This document shows positions 5,158-6,713 of a stretch of DNA of 6,713 nt, one piece after another. The first letter of the stretch is position 1. The number at the start of each line of letters is the position of its first letter. Source of the stretch: a bacterium (GTDB taxonomy: Bacteria > Desulfobacterota > UBA8473); contig WOUX01000055.1 in assembly GCA_009773075.1 (NCBI GenBank), positions 1 to 6,713 on the forward strand, read 5' to 3'. The position numbers and the translations under genes are program-made. A model generated the notes under the pieces. It saw only the letters and a program-made list of their open reading frames with translations. It was not told where the DNA came from and ran no database searches.

Positions 5158-5450
5158 ATGCCCATGTTATGCCATTCTTGAATTGATACTTTCCCTTCGT
5201 TGTATTTATGAATAAGCATCGAGATGAGGGATTGATAGGGGAGACCTTCCTCAATCGCTTTTGCCTGAATTTTCTTTAAATCTCGTTCTGTCATTCGGAT
5301 ATTGATCCTTTTCTGTTTTGTCAAACTATTGCGGGCATATTCCTCATATTGTTTTTTCTCTTTTTTGGTAAGGTCAGATACCCATTCTTCAGTTTCAAGC
5401 GATTTTGCTAGTTCCATTTCATCTTTATCGATGTATTCCGCTTTTTTCAT
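5124..5450 (-). CDS. CopG/ribbon-helix-helix antitoxin with an unusual C-terminus
   Basis: Probable antitoxin of the BrnT-like toxin encoded just upstream; it should bind the toxin and autorepress the module. Seen: 108 residues. The first part is acidic and helical (YIDKDEMELAKSLETEEW, then a Lys/Glu-rich stretch to 40). A ribbon-helix-helix DNA-binding unit follows: strand RINIRM (48-53), helix TERDLKKIQAKAIEEG (54-69), helix PYQSLISMLIHKY (71-83). The family usually stops soon after HKY. Here about 20 residues follow (VSIQEWHNMGIQQIADKSGSR), and their last codons lie within the nested-hairpin element. The natural end has therefore probably been replaced. The start codon overlaps the toxin stop (ATGA, plus coordinates 5447-5450), and GGAGGA (5456-5461) gives a strong ribosome site. 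Toxin-first, antitoxin-second order matches BrnT/BrnA operons. Confidence 0.85.
   Translation of the reverse strand: MKKAEYIDKDEMELAKSLETEEWVSDLTKKEKKQYEEYARNSLTKQKRINIRMTERDLKKIQAKAIEEGLPYQSLISMLIHKYNEGKVSIQEWHNMGIQQIADKSGSR
5174..5200. repeat. Imperfect direct repeat, right copy
   Basis: ATTCTTGAATTGATA followed by CCTTCGT (5194-5200) is the partner of 4945-4972. It lies in the antitoxin gene and encodes roughly the EGKVSIQE region just after the ribbon-helix-helix domain. Both copies read SI(K/Q)E on the minus strand, but in different frames relative to each other (229-nt offset). Confidence 0.5.
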
Positions 5451-5722
5451 CTTTTTCCTCCATGCTTCTTTGTTGCCTTGCTATTCGGCATTATTGTTTT
5501 TAAGAATATCTTCTCATCATCCTCAACATATGGCACCGAATAGATGTAGTCCTCGATCTTCACCAAAAATATTTTCTGATTCGGGTATTTTTCGGGGTTC
5601 GGATGCCTTATGCGGTCAATTAGATCTCCCGAAACAATAGCCAAAACAACTTGCTCAAATGACACTCCGCGCAATTTCTTGAGCAACTCATTTTTGTCAT
5701 CATTCCAGTCATAATATTTCAT
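5447..5722 (-). CDS. BrnT-like (RelE-fold) toxin
   Basis: Probable ribonuclease toxin of a type II module. Seen: 91 residues. It starts with the BrnT-like YYDWNDDKNELLKK (3-16) and GVSFEQVVLAI (19-29). A middle HPNPEKYPNQKIFLVKIEDYIYSVPYVE segment (40-67) corresponds to the beta-sheet core, and the end is KIFLKTIMPNSKATKKH (71-87). The FLKTIxPxxKAT ending is typical of this branch, which is related to BrnT but distinct from classical members. The stop overlaps the start of the ribbon-helix-helix antitoxin by four bases. No convincing Shine-Dalgarno precedes the ATG (AATAGG is the nearest purine run). The promoter is uncertain: TTGACA occurs at 5779-5774 on this strand, but TATAAG is 22 nt away. 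Catalytic residues are not assigned with confidence. Confidence 0.82.
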   Translation of the reverse strand: MKYYDWNDDKNELLKKLRGVSFEQVVLAIVSGDLIDRIRHPNPEKYPNQKIFLVKIEDYIYSVPYVEDDEKIFLKTIMPNSKATKKHGGKR

Positions 5723-5802
5723 AAAAGTATGCCTATTGTATTCTTCTTATAGGGTAACCGAGTTGGATACTTCTGTCAATCATTTTAAAGCCATAATCGC
5801 GG

Positions 5803-5843
5803 CGCTAACCGGCGCGCAGCTTTTTAGCGCGTCCGGTTGAGCG
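5803..5843. repeat. 15-bp hairpin at the 3' end of the HigA-like gene
   Basis: CGCT-AACCGG-CGCGC (5803-5817) pairs with GCGCG-CCGGTT-AGCG (5827-5843) around a 9-nt loop. The right arm carries two single-base bulges, T5832 and G5839. The hairpin includes the antitoxin stop codon (5805-5807) and its Arg/Lys-rich last codons. Neither side has a T-run, so it is not a standard intrinsic terminator. It may act as a pause site, mRNA stabiliser or recombination/REP-type palindrome. Confidence 0.55.
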
Positions 5844-6152
5844 TGTTGTTCGACCCTCTGCCTTGTGAGTGCTATTAATCAGATGCAATTCGAGACGACA
5901 ACCAAGAGCATGTGCGTACTTTTGCAATGTGGCAAGTGATGGTGAGTGTTTTCCAGTGCCGGACTCTAAACGAGCAATAGCCGATTGGGTTGTACCGATA
6001 CGTTCGGCGACTTCCGCCTGTGTGATGCCAGCGGCGGCGCGTGCCTTCAGAAACTCGTCCAGGAAAGCAAATTCCTCGTCAAGCCTTTCGTATTCGTCTT
6101 TTACGTCCACTCGTTCGAGGGCGCGAGCTTTAAGTTCTTTGTGTGTAAGCAT
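5805..6152 (-). CDS. HigA-type XRE antitoxin
   Basis: Antitoxin and autorepressor of the HigB-like toxin. Seen: 115 residues. The N-terminus MLTHKELKARALERVDVKDEYERL (1-24) is typical of this HigA branch. A Cro/C1 helix-turn-helix follows at about 35-87 (AGITQAEVAERIGTTQSAIARLE at 41-63, then PSLATLQKYAHALGCRLEL). The tail after LHLI (91-92) is Thr/Arg/Lys-rich (KAEGRTTRSTGRAKKLRAG) and may be adapted to the hairpin in its DNA. The start at 6152 lies 23 bp inside the toxin gene, so translation is probably coupled. The ribosome site would be in the toxin coding sequence (AAGGAGAT, plus coordinates near 6158-6165). Base composition of this module looks more GC-rich than that of the neighbouring modules, which hints at separate acquisition. 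Confidence 0.9.
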   Translation of the reverse strand: MLTHKELKARALERVDVKDEYERLDEEFAFLDEFLKARAAAGITQAEVAERIGTTQSAIARLESGTGKHSPSLATLQKYAHALGCRLELHLINSTHKAEGRTTRSTGRAKKLRAG

Positions 6153-6471
6153 TCTTGATCTCCTTCATCCTCCGCCGAGCTATTTCAAGTTCTTTGAGAG
6201 GGGTTTTGTTCGTTTTCTTTATGAATTGGTGCAACATCACAATCTTCTTACCAACCATCGTGCAGTAAAATAACCGTGCGATGCCTTCTGCGGCCTTTAG
6301 CCGTAACTCAAACAGCCCGTCACCCATAGCACGGGTGTGTGGCATACCTAAATCCGGGCCGTAGACCTCCATTCGGTCGGAATATCGAAGATAGCGGCCA
6401 AGAAAGCCGGCTGGCAATGCAAGGATTTCTTCTTGAATTGATTCACTGTAGTAGGTAATTATCCAATGCAT
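6130..6471 (-). CDS. HigB-type RelE/ParE-fold toxin (Gp49-like)
   Basis: Type II toxin expected to cut mRNA on ribosomes. Seen: 113 residues, the family length. Motifs in order: VYGPDLGMPHTRAMGDGLFELR (36-57), the core GIARLFYC (63-70), and LHQFIKKTNKTPLKELEIARRRMKEI (80-105). This series is characteristic of the phage-derived Gp49-like HigB group. Arg57, Arg66 and the Lys-rich 85-89 stretch are the basic residues likely to contact RNA. The start at 6471 gives the usual N-terminus for the group. No Shine-Dalgarno is visible within 12 nt upstream; the DNA there is AT-only apart from TATGAT (6488-6483). The gene leads a two-gene module with the XRE antitoxin (23-bp overlap) and begins 32 nt after the stop of the partial gene to its right. 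Confidence 0.9.
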   Translation of the reverse strand: MHWIITYYSESIQEEILALPAGFLGRYLRYSDRMEVYGPDLGMPHTRAMGDGLFELRLKAAEGIARLFYCTMVGKKIVMLHQFIKKTNKTPLKELEIARRRMKEIKNAYTQRT

Positions 6472-6482
6472 AAATATTTTAT

Positions 6483-6488
6483 ATCATA
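6483..6488 (-). promoter_or_regulatory. Possible -10 box just upstream of the HigB-like start
   Basis: TATGAT (minus strand) lies 11 nt before the toxin start codon. No good -35 at 16-18 nt is present. If it is used, the message would be leaderless or nearly so, which would fit the lack of a Shine-Dalgarno. Weak evidence from a 5 of 6 hexamer match in AT-rich DNA. Confidence 0.22.
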
Positions 6489-6503
6489 TCTGCTATGTTT
6501 GGT

Positions 6504-6713
6504 CTACAAAAAATTGCACGAATTTAATGATCGTGCCGCTCGGTACCAGCGATCTAAATACTTGTCTTTGGGATTTTTTCGGTCTTGTTCCATGTACTTC
6601 ACGAACCAGGACAGCATACCGTCCCATTGATTCATGTCTCCAGGAGGATGGACGGACCATCCGAGTTCCTCCAAGGTCCAATTCGCCTTTGCGCTGTTTC
6701 TGAGCATTGATGT
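6504..6713 (-). CDS. Unrecognised protein, C-terminal part (runs off the right edge)
   Basis: A minus-strand frame open from the right edge to a TAG at 6504-6506. About 69 residues are visible; a Met codon at 6707 could be an internal residue or the start. The translation is rich in Trp, Tyr and charged residues (WTLEELGWSVHPPGDMNQWD, then WFVKYMEQD and KYLDRWYRAARS), which looks like real folded protein. The alternative overlapping frame (6493-6681) is Arg/Ser/Val-rich and judged spurious. I do not recognise the family. It ends 32 nt before the HigB-like toxin on the same strand, so it may share a transcript. The unusual short tail after the helix (LNSCNFL) could mean truncation. No function is proposed. 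Confidence 0.45.
   Translation of the reverse strand, partial: TSMLRNSAKANWTLEELGWSVHPPGDMNQWDGMLSWFVKYMEQDRKNPKDKYLDRWYRAARSLNSCNFL

Noticed and set aside
4954..5215. Two plus-strand frames of 72-75 codons across the hairpin element
   Set aside because: They are open only because the GC-rich repeats lack stop codons. They have no start signals and low-complexity products.
4904..5254. Minus-strand 116-codon frame running through the hairpin element and ending inside the PIN start
   Set aside because: Its middle is a Pro/Arg/Ala-rich translation of the palindromes, and it overlaps the real antitoxin gene in another frame. It has no ribosome site of its own. Its last codons may be a remnant of an ancestral antitoxin end, as noted under the direct repeats.
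5746..5779. Sigma-70 promoter TTGACA / TATAAG upstream of the BrnT-like toxin (minus strand)
   Set aside because: The two hexamers are individually good, but the 22-nt spacer is too long for sigma-70. At a 17-nt spacing only a poor -10 (TACCCT) exists.
4989..5842. GTTGAGC at 4989-4995 and 5836-5842 as attC core sites marking gene cassettes
   Set aside because: No matching RYYYAAC partner is found at the right distance and orientation for either site.

Overview
The window reads as bacterial chromosome in two unlike halves. The left half (about 1-4080) is ordinary metabolic and housekeeping sequence. The right half (about 4250-6713) is an accessory segment of small, tightly packed minus-strand genes that look like toxin-antitoxin modules. 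The compact Aquifex-type aconitase, the FabG-like SDR, modest GC content and good Shine-Dalgarno sites would suit a Desulfobacterota- or Nitrospirota-like bacterium. That is a weak inference from family flavour only; no rRNA or other marker gene is present.

Left half: a minus-strand operon, transcribed right to left, encodes aconitase (2994-1066), a nicotinamidase/isochorismatase-fold hydrolase (1084-542) and archease, the RtcB RNA-ligase activator (557-129). Each junction overlaps (19 bp and 16 bp), so translational coupling is likely. The intergenic stretch 2995-3255 is divergent. On the plus strand it holds a near-consensus extended -10 promoter (TTGACA, 18 nt, TATACT) that should drive a classical short-chain dehydrogenase (3256-4011) after a leader of about 140 nt. 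That gene is closed by a clear intrinsic terminator with an 11-bp perfect stem (4046-4078).

Right half, all minus strand, in order of transcription: the C-terminal end of an unrecognised protein entering from the right edge (6713-6504); a HigB-type RelE-fold toxin and HigA-type XRE antitoxin (6471-6130 and 6152-5805); a BrnT-like toxin with a CopG/ribbon-helix-helix antitoxin (5722-5447 and 5450-5124, ATGA overlap); and a PIN-domain VapC-like nuclease with a 57-residue basic partner (4914-4423 and 4421-4248, 1-nt gap). Each module has toxin first and partner second, with overlapping or abutting reading frames.

The most unusual object is a GC-rich chain of nested hairpins at 4979-5157, between the second and third modules. 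It looks like a palindromic mobile or REP/MITE-like element, or a structured RNA. An imperfect direct repeat (4945-4972 and 5174-5200) flanks it, and it seems to have replaced the natural C-terminus of the ribbon-helix-helix antitoxin. No CRISPR array, tRNA, rRNA, transposase gene or convincing integron attC site was seen.
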